Shown one piece after another: positions 1 through 15,515 of a DNA stretch of 64,000 bases; within the stretch, counting starts at the first letter, position 1; the number at the start of each line of letters is the position of its first letter. The translations under genes were made by a program, and so were the position numbers. The notes under the pieces are model-generated. The model ran no database searches and was not told the DNA's origin. It was given only the letters and a program-made list of their open reading frames with translations. Source of the stretch: Russula earlei (lineage: Eukaryota; Basidiomycota; Agaricomycetes; Russulales; Russulaceae); the NCBI GenBank assembly GCA_025769875.1, contig JAGFNK010000013.1, positions 234,590-298,589 of the forward strand, given 5' to 3'.

Positions 1-290
1 CATCGCAGCGCTGACGAACATTCCCGCGACTGTGGCCGCGTACGCGTTCTACGAGCTCGTCCTCAAGGATTCGAACCGATGTACGTTGCACTTGATCATT
101 GTTGCACTTCTTTGGCTCAGCACTTGTGGTCGCACCAGTCGTCACCGCTATCGGAAAGGAGTACCACGATAGCCGTGCCGCGCAGCTGGAGCACATACGG
201 TACCTCCACGACAACGTCACGATTCGTTACGGTTCTGGTTCCAGTGCCGATTCCGAGAAGGGCGTGGACGAGCAGCGTTTGGAGAAGTAA
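1..290 (+). CDS. Aquaporin / MIP family channel, 3' end (partial)
   Basis: Partial gene entering from the left edge. Exon sequence runs to about base 80, a 40-bp GT..AG intron spans 81-120, and the last exon ends at TAA 288-290. The first readable residues (IAALTNIPATVAAYAFYE) resemble the last transmembrane segment of fungal aquaporins and aquaglyceroporins, where an NIPA-type NPA-box variant is usual. The rest is a charged, hydrophilic cytosolic tail rich in Ser, Glu and Lys, ending QRLEK. Such proteins conduct water or glycerol across the plasma membrane. The family call rests on about 25 residues, so it is probable rather than certain. The gene converges on the minus-strand reductase that ends at 548. 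Confidence 0.55.
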
Positions 291-547
291 ATGACCGCAA
301 TTTATTTTGTTATATTTCTAGTGTATTTTCGGATCAACAGGTACGGTGTTCATCCGATCAAATCGGATGCACTTGGTTTTCGGTTTGCCTAATCTTTGAC
401 ACGCAACATACCTATGTGTCCCTTCGAGGTTCTCGTGCTGCCGAATCGTCTCCTCTTTTGCACTGTATGGTCCCCTGGTACGCATAGTGGGGGCCAAGTC
501 AACTTGACTCAATGTAGTCGCGGGCTATTCAGAGTCTCGCGTGAGGG

Positions 548-2059
548 CTAGAAACCCGAACGACTCTGAGGTCCTATGAGCTCACCCAACGGCGCAGAAG
601 GAAGAGGAAAGGGCGGAACATACAATTTTCCTGTGTTGTCTCCCGTGAAGAGTAATGGAAGCGCCTCGGGAGCTCTTTCTAGCCCTTCCACAATGTGGTA
701 TTTACGAATGATGTGACCCTCGGAGATCCATTTGCTAAGTTCTCTGAAGGCTTCGGGATATCGCTCTACGTAATCGCTCCTGCCAGTGCAACAAAGCATG
801 TCCCTATTCAGATGTACAACGAGCACTGCACAACATGCCATACTCACACGATAAAGCCTTCGATTTTCGCTCGCTGTATGAGGAGGTTTATGTAATATAC
901 GATCCCCTTGGGGTTGAGGGTGTCTAGATGTTGTCAGGACTGTAACTTCGGCAGACAAGTACAACCCGACGCGCACTGTATTGAGAAATTGCGCCTAGCC
1001 AAAAGTCATCATGATTGGTCCCTTACTCTCGACGTTTAATACCATCTCGTTGACTCACCGCACAGTGTAATACGTGCCCCTCGATTGAGTCTCGTCAACG
1101 CAAAGTCCAATATGTCACCGCCGACATTGTCAAAGAAGACGTCAAGATATCCGACCACGTTCCTGAAGTCGTCATGGAATGAGGGGCTCTTATAATTCAG
1201 GGCCGCGTCGATCTTGAGCTCTTCTGTGAGCCATCTGCACTTCTGATCTGTGCCGGCAATTCCTATGACCTTGGCGCCGTGCAGTTTACCGATCTGACAC
1301 GCCAGTGAGCCGACGTGACCGGCGGCTCCCGAGACCACGAGGGTCTCGCCGGCCTTGATCTTCGCCACATCCAGCAGACCCTGTCTCGCGTTATCATCAG
1401 CAGACCGGCCGGGTGTTGTCGAGGCTGGAGCGAGCGCGCACAAAGTATGCCGTAAAGCCTCCTGAAGGCGACGCGGCGAAAATCAGTCGGGCGCCGTTCG
1501 GTGGAGCGGCTTGGACCGAGGTACGCACCGGCGATTCCCAATGGCCCTAAAAAGTCTAGCAATTGGGCGCCCGGCGGGATCCTTCGCGCAGATGCATCTA
1601 ATTCAGACCGTGACCCCAGCCAGACGGATCGCTCAGTGGCTCACTCGATCTTTTGAGTAATTTCGACCTCCCTCATCACGGTGTACTCCGTCCATCCTAT
1701 GCGCAAAGTATAAGAGACGTGGAGGGGCCATCAAAGGTGGACCCACCTGGCCTGCCACTCACGAGGTCACCGGGAAGTAGTTTGCAGCCTTCGCCTGCTT
1801 CAATCACGGTGCACAGCCCGAGGGACCGCATGACCGCGCCAATCTGCACGGGAGGCATATAATTTCTCGTATCTTTCAGCCAGCCGCGCATTGCAGGATC
1901 GAGCGAAATCCAGTCGACGCGCACGACGATCTCACCTGGGCCTGGTTTGAGATCGAAGGGCACGGTCTCGGCGCGGAAGGTGGTGGGGGTGATGTTCGTT
2001 TCAGGACGTTCGGCCAAGACGATTCTCGTGTAGTGGGTTGGGGGACTTATTCGTGCCAT
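548..2059 (-). CDS. NADP-dependent medium-chain reductase, prostaglandin/leukotriene-reductase-like (copy 1)
   Basis: Multi-exon minus-strand gene. ATG is at 2059-2057; a GTG just upstream is not needed. The N-terminal GroES-like domain contains SLDPAMRGW and MPPVQIGAVMR. The Rossmann domain follows the hinge IPPGAQLLDFLGP and has the dinucleotide motif VSGAAGHVGSLACQIGK, then DVFFDNVGGDILD. The C terminus (YPEAFREL, NTGKLYV) is typical of the zinc-independent COG2130 reductases, which reduce alpha,beta-unsaturated carbonyls with NADPH. About six introns can be placed; all keep the frame open and their positions match those of the neighbour at 2565-3971. It therefore looks intact. The true substrate cannot be told from sequence. 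Confidence 0.85.
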
Positions 2060-2112
2060 CACGATCGGGTGTGGGCGGGAGGGCCGCTCGGTGAAAAGTG
2101 CTAGAGGTCTTC

Positions 2113-2120
2113 CTTTTATA
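2113..2120 (-). promoter_or_regulatory. TATA box of reductase copy 1
   Basis: TATAAAAG on the minus strand, about 54 bp upstream of the ATG at 2059. Position and sequence fit a core promoter. Confidence 0.5.
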
Positions 2121-2564
2121 CGTTGTCAACCCCACAAGCGCTGAAATAGGACATCTTGACACGTCCTATTTGATGCCAGTTGTTGGCCGGCCATTGGACG
2201 TGTATGTTCAAAGTTGAGTCAAGGCGGAACCGACCACAAGTCGACTGAAAGACTCAGTTGCCACGAAGACACACTGTCCTACTCGGGCCACGTCATGGAA
2301 TATTGTCGAAACATACCTGGTAAATCAACCAGTCAATCACACTACAGCTTTGGAACGCTGGAGATACCTCAACCACAGTTTGGTCCAGTACACAGTCACG
2401 GGCAAGCGGGCCGAGTGTTAGCTTAGAATTCATTCCAATCGCGGGTGATATTACAACAGTTATTTATTCGACTACGCAGAGAGGCCATTCGTCTTTGTTG
2501 ACTCTTACACTCAGAGTTGCGCATCGGGGCCAGACACTTGGACGACTCTGCAAAATTTCACGGA
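2121..2564. other. Intergenic stretch between tandem reductases
   Basis: No open frame with coding character and no recognisable repeat. It holds the promoter side of copy 1 and the 3' side of copy 2. Confidence 0.5.
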
Positions 2565-3971
2565 TCAGGGCAAGAACTCGGGATGTAATTGTGGATGAAC
2601 GTACAGTTTTCCTGTATTGCTCCCGTCGAAGAGCATGGGAAGGCCCTCGGATGCCTTCTCCAGTCCCTTAAGAATGTGGAACTTTGACACAAGACGACCC
2701 TCCGCAATGAATTTGCTGAGTTCTCTCACAGCCTCTGGAAAGCGGTCCTTGTAATCAAGGCTACATATGACACCCACGGTAAGTGTTCACAATCTACTTC
2801 GAACTGACAGACTTACACAACGTAACCTTCCATCTTCGCCCGTTGAAGTACGAGGTTCGTATAGAAGGTGATGCCCTTCGTATCTGGAGTATCTGCCACA
2901 TGACATGACTATTAGACTTTGACGGTTCCAGACAACGTCGAACTTACTGTACTGTGAAATGGTACCTGGCGAACGTCAGGTGCCTCAGCATAATCATTAC
3001 GGTCTCGTATTCTCGGACTCACCGCAGAGAGTAACGCGTGCCCCTTTCTTGAGTCTCGTCAAGGCAAGGTCAAGGATCTCGCCTCCGACATTGTCAAAGA
3101 ATACATCGATCCGACCGCATCCTCGAAATCTTGTTTGAATGTGGGGCTCCTATAATTGATAGCTGCATCGACCTTGAGTTCCTCTCTCAGCCATTTGCAC
3201 TTCTCATCCGTTCCAGCGATTCCTATAACCTTCGCCCCATATATTTTGCCAAGCTGGCATGCTAGCGAGCCGACAGAGCCTGCGGCTCCTGAAACTACGA
3301 GGGTCTCACCAGCCTTGATCTTTGCAACGTCGACCAGACCCTGTTTCATTGCTTTAACAAGAGGTAGGCGGATCGCTAAAAGGAAGGACCTACGAAGTAT
3401 GCAGTAATGCCCCCTCAAGTAATCAAATCAGAGGTATCACAGGAGACGGTTAGATGGGATTGCTCACCGGTGACGCTGAGGATACTTAAATAGTCGAGTA
3501 ATTGGGCTCCTGGAGGTATGCTAGCACACCTTGCTCAGCCTGTAAATCAATAATTGAACCTTTGGAGCTCACTGGAGCTTCTCGACAGTCTCCTCTTTCA
3601 AGATGGCATACTCGGTCCAACCTGCCAATAGTAAGCATCGCACACCCAAGAGAGACTCAGGGCGACTTACCAGACCAGCAGGCTACAACATCGCCGGTTT
3701 GTAACTTGGTTCCTGAGCCCACTTGCGCGACAGTTGCTATACCATGACCCCGCATCACCTCGCCGACAGGGACAGGGGGGATGTAACTCCTGAGGTCCGA
3801 TATCCAACCACGCATAGCGGGGTCCAGCGAAAGCCAGTTGACCTGGACAAGGACATCACCCTCCCCAGGATGGAAGTCAAAGGGCACAACGTCGGTGCGG
3901 AAAGTTGTAGGTGTGATGCTTCTGACAGGTCGCTCGTTGAGCACAACTCTAGTGTACCGCTTTGTAGGCAT
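2565..3971 (-). CDS. NADP-dependent medium-chain reductase (copy 2, tandem paralogue)
   Basis: Tandem paralogue of the gene at 548-2059, same strand, about 500 bp apart. ATG is at 3971-3969 (MPTKRYTRVVLNERP). The same landmarks occur in order: SLDPAMRGW, GEVMRGHG, exon WTEYAILKEETVEKL, hinge IPPGAQLLDYL, VSGAAGSVGSLACQLGK, then TISQY, a GITFYTNLVLQRAKMEGY block and NTGKLYV near the end. Exon junctions are conserved with copy 1, including a short exon ending in SQY. No stop or frameshift was found in the joined exons. A GroES/Rossmann oxidoreductase of this kind acts in the cytosol with NADPH. The two copies are clearly diverged, so this is an old duplication. Confidence 0.85.
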
Positions 3972-4070
3972 ATTGATGGAAATAGTTCGTGATGGAAGAC
4001 GACATGCTATTGACACCCTTAAAACCAACAGTTCCTGAGCCGAGCTTGGGCTCGCTCGGGATGCGGGTCG

Positions 4071-4150
4071 GGATGTATAGGAATCGGAACGATATTACTT
4101 GCCACTCACAAGAAAAGACTGTTCCTATTCGTCCCGATTCCTATACATCC
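4071..4150. repeat. 17-bp perfect inverted repeat with 46-bp spacer
   Basis: Arm 1 at 4071-4087 and arm 2 at 4134-4150 are exact reverse complements (ggatgtataggaatcgg). After one mismatch the match continues for four more bases toward the loop. It lies between the reductase promoter and the 3' end of the next gene. It may be a small hairpin element or remnant of a miniature transposon. Confidence 0.6.
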
Positions 4151-4348
4151 TGTGTGCCCTTAAATACGTGTCATGCATTCTGTCGAACTGATGACTGGAC
4201 TCAGTTGAGATAGACAGATCCCGCTCGCAGAAGTACCTGACGAGGCGTTCTCCGGCCCCAGATCGTATACTGGACTGGAGCAGTGCAACTAGTGTTATTA
4301 TGCAGCACGCGGGACGAGAAAAGTTCATCGAACCGGTGAGAGCAACTC

Positions 4349-6573
4349 CTATATACAACTGTGATCCTTCATCAGATGATTTAATACACCCTGTTCAAGT
4401 GTTGCCTCCCAAAGCTCCACCTTCGCCCTTTCCAGTTCTGCCAGGAGCTGCTGTCGTCGATCTTTCGCGCGCCGGATAACATCTGGCTTATTCAATGCTC
4501 TGTTGCCAGCGGCGCCTCCGCCAAGACGTTGTTGATCCGATAGAGAGAGGATCTGCGCGGTCGGGGTAATAGCGGATGTAGCAAGTCCTTGCCGTGGAGC
4601 CGTGGAAGATGCCCTTGATGACAAAGGAGTCGTTGCGGCAGTCGATGTTGTAAATGGTGATGACGATAAGGTAGGTACTGGGGAACGTAGTTCCACGCCT
4701 TGAAGGGATGAAACGGGAGGCTGCAGTAATTGTGACTTCGGCTGGGCAGAGGCTTCTGATAGTGCAGAGGTTGCGATCGGCAGCAGTAAGGTTGGTGGGT
4801 AATTGAATCTTCTGCTGTAGCATCGACCAGTTCTTGAAGTGATAACACCAAATCGATGGGACAATAATTGAGACCTACCTCGTTCCGGTCGATAGACTTC
4901 GGGTTCTGAGCAGAAGTCCTCACTCGGGGTCATGGGATTGAGTATGGAACCAGTCGAAGCATCAGGCGATTGTGGGAGTGTTGGCGTGGAGGGTCCTCGA
5001 CCAGCTATATGATTTTTGGAAGGTTCGATTAGGTTCAAATCATGGTTGAGTGTCACTGCTCGAAGTGTTGGGTCGATTATCCAGTCTGTGATGGCACTAC
5101 GAACAGGAATTCTGGGCAATGGTGCCAAATCAGTGGGTCTAGAGCATGATACGGGCTGAACCGCGACTTCAGGGGCAGGAGCCGAGCTTTGATGGAGTAT
5201 AGCTAACAAATGCCGTAAGTTAGTGCGAATCAGCGCCGGTAGCATTCCGATGCAGGAGGTGGAGGATAATAAGGTTCCGAACAAGGAGAAAATGATGAAG
5301 AACTTGGAGAATTTGGAGATAACATGCGAGGTATAGAATTGTCAAGGAAGGAAAAGATGAAGTCATCTAGGGGATCGGTCTGAGGGACAGCCGTGGGGGC
5401 TCGTAATTCTGGGACGTGGACCTTCAGATCCTGCTGACATTAGAGCGACGTCGCCAGGACAGATCGGTGCGACGTGTTGCTCGCCAACTGACAGATCGGT
5501 CATTGGCTGTTGTTGAAAAACCGTTTGCCGTAAGGACTTCCGGAGGTTGATGGAAGACGAAGAGTCAGCATGTTGCTGGAGGTATGTCCTAGCTGCAGCA
5601 GACCGTTTTGCACATTTGATTAGCACGGCAAGCTGAGAAAGAAGTTGCTTGAGGCGCTCCTTCTCCCAATGAAGACGATACTGGCTTGGCCCTTCACCCT
5701 GCTGGAATGGATAGGGGACATCCCAGTCAGCAGCACCCGCAGGAACTGAGTTGAGTCTCCGGCGCTTCGGTGCAGAGCTGCGCCCATTGTTCGATCCATC
5801 AGAGCTTGAGGGGACAGGGGAGCAGGATGCCGTCGCATTTGAGGAAGCGAGAGATACATCATCGCCTGAGAGTAGTCGTAACAAGGACTCCAGCACAGAA
5901 AAATATTTTTCTGCTTCACAAGAGATGAAACGACCTCCTCACTTGGCGGGGAGGGAGGGAAGAGGGGTCCAGGGAATAAACGCTTTTCTTTCCCAGCAGT
6001 GGTGGATCGAGCTCGTCTTCATACAATGATAGCATTTTGTGGAGTGGAACCTCTGTGATACCCAGGGAAAAGGGCGGATGGGTCCAGTCCGCCAATCATG
6101 CCAGCACTGCCCCAAAAGGGCCTGTTGGCTGCGCAGAAAGATGGAAGGTATTGGCTTCGTCGAGATCGGGGAAGTGGATTGGAGGCGGAGGAGACTGAGG
6201 CGTGGCACAGCCGCTCCTTACCATCCTTCGAGCTTCTAGGAGCCCTCGATGGCGCGCGAGGTCTCGCAGGCCTGCGAGATGAGGAATTCAAGGTAGATGG
6301 AGAGGTAGCGTGGGCGATCGTGGGCGTGTCCGGATCATTACATGGGGGCGGAGGTAAAGGACGATTGAGATGTAAAACTGCCGGATCGATGGCAAGTTCA
6401 GAACAATAATGGGAACCAGGAAGTGCAGTGGTCCCCACGTTTTCTGCAGACCCTGGGCCCGCGGGGAGGGCGAGTTGTGGTGACCTACCTCTGGCCGGAG
6501 ACGGTGGAGGGGAACCGAACAATGAACCACCATCATCTTCGTCTCCGGGTAAAGGTGCGCTGTCGACTTGCAT
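4349..6573 (-). CDS. Large Pro/Ser-rich protein of unknown function
   Basis: Minus-strand gene with several exons. I place the start at ATG 6573-6571, because the frame upstream is a good intron (donor near 6616, acceptor next to the ATG). The N terminus is acidic then Pro/Ser-rich (DEDDGGSLFGSPPPSP). The middle contains a basic patch PKRRRL near 5750 that could be a nuclear signal and a helical stretch QYRLHWEKERLKQLLSQL. The C-terminal exon (5284-4349) is Ser/Thr/Pro-rich and ends in a coiled-coil-like segment, VIRRAKDRRQQLLAELERAK. Exon joins around 6100-5900 and 5400-5200 are ambiguous, because coding frames change there without a unique splice choice. I do not recognise a family. A nuclear or regulatory role is only a guess from composition. 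Confidence 0.55.
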
Positions 6574-6737
6574 GCACTGAGAAATGTCAGACAGTGAGGC
6601 AAGAGAAAGGGTGATACGCACCTTTCAGGTGTCGACCAGCTTCAGAATGTCAGGAGGGATCGAAAAAGAGATGTGCTGGAGTGTTTTATTTTCGAGTTTA
6701 CGTTTGCGCGACGGGTGACTCAGACTCGCTTTTCTTT

Positions 6738-9700
6738 ATGTATTCGCCTCCATCGAACAGCCGAGGATCACACTCGCGTCCAATTCGTCCTCGTATCGAC
6801 CATCCCGATCATCCCTCTCCACTCGTTTCCCCTACTTTCCTCCTCCAGAGCCCTGCAGGTATCCCACCACCGAGTTTTCCCACCCCATTTCCCGCATCGC
6901 TGTATGGTCATCCCACCCCTTCCCTCTCCCCCAATCCCCCTCCAAACTGGCGACGCCCGAGAGCTACCAGCTCGTACTCGCCGGAATCGGCGACCCTCGT
7001 AGTGCCTGAGCCTCACCTTCATCGTGCAAACTCAGCCAGGGCTATCGCGCGTCCACCTTCGCCTCCTCAGACTTCAGGACGTGATTTTGGAACATCTCCT
7101 GTTTTTACACCCGCTCTTCCGCATCGCAAGTCTGTCGCCGGTCTCAGGACTCAAAGTACAGAGGTACGGTTAAAGCAATTCCATTTCGAAGGATGTCGTT
7201 ACTTATGTACTTTTTACCTAGTACGTAGGACTTGGCGGACAGCACGATCTCAGGTAGTAAACTCGGTTCTGATACTGCGTGTACGTTACGTTAAGAAAGG
7301 ATGCAGTCTAGACTCCGTGGTTAGTCCTGGATTTATTTCAGGCTGGTAATGTTCCTGCATCCGAACAAGAATGGGATCGGTTCGTCCCACCTCAGGCGCT
7401 CGAGGCTCTTGGGAAGAAAGAGGTCGAGCGGCAGTCGGTCTTATTTGAGATTTTCAAGTCGGAACTTGACTACGTTAATGACCTGCAGGCCATAGAAGAT
7501 GTACGGGGTACTTCATGTTTGTTCGCATGCTCATAACTGAGTTTGCCCCAGGTCTACATTGCTCCGATATTAATCGCCCCTCACGAGATAATGACTAGAG
7601 AACGAGGTTCGACATTCGTCTCCGAGGTTTTCTGGAATTTAAGCGAGATTTTGGTGCATCATCAACGCATGCTTCGGTCTCTCTTTTCTCGACAACGGGA
7701 TCAACACCCACTCGTCCAGAGTGTAGCAGATATCATTCTAGATAGTTAGTTTTTTTCCAGGAATATGCATCGTTCTATCTGATCCACCAAACCTTAGATG
7801 CACTTCTCTTCACACCCGAGTATGAGTCTTATATCAAACACTCGCCTTTATCATTAGAACGTCATGAGAAGGAGCTCGACCAAAACCCACTTTACAGAGA
7901 CTTCATCCAGACGTGTTCTGAAGACCCTCGTTTGAATAAACGGGATTTCAAGACACTGTTCTCTCGACCCATCACACGACTGCCGAGATTGAAGTTGATT
8001 TTGGAACGAATCCAGAAACTGACCGACGCTGATCATCCGGATCTTGAGACCATACCCATTGTGCTGACCGTCCTGCAAGATTTCATCAAAAGCTCGGAAC
8101 CAGGTATTGCGGCTGCAGAAGACAAGGTCAAGTTTGGGTCACTTTATAAGAGCTTGGTCGACCCTCAAGGCGAAATCACAGTAAGTTCAGGGTGCCCGAA
8201 AATGCCTAGCTCATGATCTCGCTCAGGACCTAGATTTCCATGACGATTCCCGGACTCTCCTCCATTCTGGATCGCTTGTAAGGCAAAAGTCCGACACTCG
8301 GCATTCATGGAGTGATGTATTTGGCGCCTTGTTGGACAATTACTGTGCGCAGCTGCACTGTCATCCATGTGTCAGGTCTGACTTGGAATAGTCTTGTTAC
8401 TCAAAGAGGACATGAGTACTTCGGGGACGATAAAGCGCCATCATACAGTGAGGGTAAATGTGACCATGCCTTAGGTTCTATAACAGTCTTACTTATATCT
8501 TGTCCAGCCGATTCCATTAGAGTATCTGCAGCTGGCATCTTTCGACGACCCCCCGGAAATCCGAAAGGGGCGCGCAAACAATGGTAGCTTCATGAGCATG
8601 AGTTCCACCAAGCAGAACATGTATCCTTTCACTATCTACCACGCAAATACGAGCATCGCTCGTCGGTACACCCTGTACACTCAGACGCCGACGGCTCGCG
8701 CCAAGTGGTACAGGGCGCTCGTGGACGCGATTGGTGTCCGAAAGGCCACACAAGACGCGAACAAGGTACTTTCAACACACTTTCCATTCCACGTGTCTTA
8801 TCGTGTGTTGTAGTGGTACGGGCCCCAAACGCTCAATGATGGCTTCTTCCGTCTACCTTCGCGCACCCCATTTGCACCTGGAACGCAATTTACTGGTCGT
8901 GCCATTTGTGCCGCCCCGTTCCGTAGGCTGCATTATCTTTGTGTTGTTGATCAGCGTTGATGCAACCTTCAGCTTTTCACAAACGGAATTATCTGGCTGT
9001 CGGCTGTACCAATGGCATCTACGTCGGTGTTCGTGCTGACTCTTGTAAGCTATCGTACCTTTCCCTTGCCCTGATCTCTACTTATATGTTTTTTCGATCG
9101 CCTACAGCTTTCCGGAAAGTCTTGGGGTTCATCAGTCCAACCTCGATAGTTGCCATTCCCGCATTCAACAAGTTCCTTGTCCATTGTGAAACAGCATTGC
9201 TTTCCTATCCCCTTGATTTGGTCATTCGCGTCTCACAAGGGCATGCTGATCCTGAAATCCTTGGCAACTGCGTGGAAAGGTTGGCCCAGAAAGATGGGGC
9301 TGTAATATTCTTTAAAGCTGGTCGTGGTGCTCATCGAACTTTAGGTGAGAATTTAATCTCATATCGAGCCGTTCCGTTTCTCATTCCCATGAAGTCGTTT
9401 ATGCAACGAAGACATTCATCCACACTACATTACACATGCTGGAATTAGTGGGCCAAGACGAAAGGGCGCAGTCCTTGACAGATCGCATACCATCTTACCA
9501 TACGTTTGGTTCTGTCCGTCTTCACTGGGCTGCCAAAAAAGTCCATGACCGTTGACTGCTATCCCCGTTGCAGCCGATTCCAATCCCACGAGACGCTCAC
9601 GATGCAACGTTTCTTTCCAAGAACATAGCGATCTGCGCATCCAAATCTATCCATATCTTGACGCCGATGAAGTGAGTGCATCCATCAGACAGAGAGGTTG

Positions 9701-10305
9701 TAAATTAAATCGGCTATCAAGTGTGACTATTTCCTCTCCGACCGTGGTACCCGACTTTTTCGATTCCACGCGTGGCTCAAGTACGTCTCTGCATGTGCTC
9801 AGAGAGAAATGCTCCAACGCGAAGATCCTTGGATTGGTGAGGTGTAAAAAGGATGAAACCCTCTTAGTCTATGATGGTCAATATACAATATATCTCCGTT
9901 TCGATATTGTTTGTCGTCTGACTTTCTCGTTTTTTAGAATTTGGCTGCTACATCGATCAGCGCGGTCAACCGACCCGTTCAGCGGGTTATATTTCTTGGG
10001 AGTGCAGGGCCAGAGCATATGCTCATCGTGGGCCCCATCTCTTATTGTTCTCGCCCAGATTTATCGAGGTGCGCAGCATCGCCTCTGGCAAGCTCGTTCA
10101 GGTAATAGAAGGACGTGATGTGCGACTCTTACATTCTGGGCTGACGGAAGAGGATATGCTCATTGCTGCTATGACCGGTGATGTTGAGGACGAGAGCGGC
10201 CTGAGCGAGAAGGTCCTGGAACTGGTACCAACTACAGCCATCGTTGCAACTGCACCAACGTTAGATGTTGAACAGCTCTGGGACGAGTGGGACATGTACA
10301 GGTGA
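6738..10305 (+). CDS. Rho guanine nucleotide exchange factor with DH, PH and CNH domains (Rom2-like)
   Basis: Complete-looking plus-strand gene with many short introns. I use ATG 6738 (MYSPPSNSRG) because upstream sequence reads as leader. Order: Pro/Ser-rich disordered N terminus; DH domain from VLFEIFKSELDYVNDLQAIE near 7440 to FSRPITRLPRLKLILERIQKL near 8000 (the helix that contacts the GTPase); PH domain from about 8230 (LLDNYF, PIPLEYLQL, YPFTIYHANT) to 8760; CNH (citron homology) domain from about 8930 (YLAVGCTNGIYVG, SIVAIPAFNKFLVHCE, SYPLDLVIRVSQ) to the stop at 10303-10305. Rom2/Rgf-type proteins activate Rho1 at the plasma membrane and feed cell-wall synthesis and MAP kinase signalling. 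It is the likely parent of the DH-less paralogues at 16-26 kb and 51-54 kb. Confidence 0.88.
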
Positions 10306-10669
10306 CTTTCCAATACGTGGTAGTGTATCGAATTTTACCTTATTACGGGCAATGAGTCATGTACGAGATTTCTCACACCCCAGCAAGGGTGAGTACTGAT
10401 CGCCGTGCTTTTGGGACGAGGCTGATCGTAATACAACTTGGCGTTGTATGGAACGTTATGGCCTTGACATTCCGAGGTCTCTAATAATAGTTGTTGGGCA
10501 GTGACACATGGTGTGCCTGTCCCATTGCTGGGTCAATAACTAACTGTACTGGAATGCAACACATAAACAGCTAGCTAGACACTGTCCGTGCCTGCCTGAT
10601 AACCACAACTGTATGGGTTTCGAAAGGTCAATGCAGATGCAGCCTGAATGCTCATCAAAAAAGACCCGC
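10306..10669. other. Intergenic stretch downstream of the Rho GEF
   Basis: No coding frame or repeat recognised. It separates the 3' end of the Rho GEF from the left arm of the inverted duplication that begins near 10,670. Confidence 0.4.
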
Positions 10670-14054
<3,385 letters not shown>

Positions 14055-14139
14055 GCATGAGTGTGTATGGTCCCGTCCGTGGGAATGGAGAGATTGAAGT
14101 GACTGGTTCAGGGCCGATTAGATAAGCAGCCACTCCTCG

Positions 14140-14689
14140 TAATTAGAGCCATGACAATGTCAAAGAGCATGCAATTCAACGTATTTTTGTCAACAGTGAT
14201 CGTGTAAGGTGTGCCATTCAGCTGGCATTGGAATCACGCGTTCATGCATGAAATGGATGGCGTGGAGGAGGCCCAGTCTTGACTAATCCCTATCAATTGT
14301 CGGGTGGATATCTTCCGGATCCGTACACGCAGCATGGCCGTCGAACCAGGTCTCGATCTTCACGCACTTGCGACCCTTGTGCGTCTCGATTTACAGAACT
14401 TGAGACCCTATTTCACAACAGATGGCTGAAGGACGCGTGGATGTTCGGGGGCAGAAATCACGGCAATTTGTCAGGAGGCCGCGTTGGTTGCAATGCGGGA
14501 AGATATCGACACCCCGTTTGTGAGCTCAGCCTTTCTCCATGGCCTTTCATTTAATTCTGAACAAAGTTCCAGGTCCCACAGCGCGCGTTCGTCGCTGCTG
14601 CGAAAGCCCTCAAGCGGCAGATCACACCTGAGTTGCTGCAAAAGTTTGACCGCGGGAGGGACGATTTCGGCGTGACTGCGGTGGCATAG
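14140..14689 (+). pseudogene. Inverted, internally deleted copy of the AFG2-like gene
   Basis: Head-to-head partial copy of the ATPase gene at 11,063-14,054. A fragment of the N-terminal coding region (about 14,140-14,207) is joined by a large deletion to the MDGVEE region of D2 at about 14,247. A second internal deletion near 14,275-14,300 then leads into the last three exons. Intron sequences are present at the same places as in the parent. The copy ends with a stop at 14,687-14,689. It cannot encode a working ATPase because both Walker A motifs and the D1 module are missing. Confidence 0.85.
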
Positions 14690-15515
14690 TCCCCTGCCGG
14701 TGTTTACACTGCTCGGAAGTGGAAGAGGGCCTGTTAACGACCCGCGCGATCATGCATGCCCAGGATCTCGATTCAGGGAAGATTTTGTATGTAACGAGGT
14801 TGTATCACTTGCTCTCATGCTCGCAGCGGCAACCTGCAGCCATGAATTTGCTACGTGAGTAACACTGTGGATGTAGTTCTACAGTCAACGACGGGCAGAA
14901 ATATCATTGACGTGTGCCTTCTCTCGAGCGAGGAGTGGAGAATGCTTGGTATCGTTCGCTTCACTCGTACGAATACTCGCTCGAAATCTGAAAACTTCAT
15001 CTCCCTAGAACATAGATATGAAGGGGGTCATGAGGTTTCCCTCTCTGGTTGACTCACCCAACATGCTGCTTCGCATCACAGCCCTCCTTTCCTTGCTATG
15101 CACACTCACCTCCTCGAAGGGGACAGATCGCGATGTTCTCCAGTGCACGACCAAGGGGTTCCCCTCGGCCTGGTCAGAGACGTTCAACAACCTCGAATCC
15201 TTCGGTAACATTTATTGCAGTAGACTTCTCGCGGATACGGTGCAGCACCATTCCCGAGCAGGCAAAGTGAGCAGACTGTGTCACTTGCGACGCTGAGGTG
15301 TCCATTGAAATACTCATCCCCAGGTCGCCCTCTAGGTGGTTCGTCCCGCTCAAGCTGCGATTCGCGTAGGGCTAACATCAACGGATCGTCCAGTCAGAAA
15401 AAGTATTGCGTGTGCTGCGAGGAGGTGATTACGGACAAGTCTACTTCACACGAAGTGATATTGTTGATGTCACAAATGATGCCGCAGGGCATCTCCCCGG
15501 TCCCGTTGAGGTTGA
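14240..15515. repeat. Right arm of inverted duplication
   Basis: Reverse-complement counterpart of 10,670-11,660. The match is close from 14,300 to 15,008. It is then interrupted by about 400 bp absent from the left arm, and resumes for a short piece at 15,476-15,512. Confidence 0.75.

Noticed and set aside
15184..15381. Zinc-finger protein from two CxxC pairs on the minus strand
   Set aside because: Too short, spacing unlike known fingers, and competing plus-strand pieces overlap the region.
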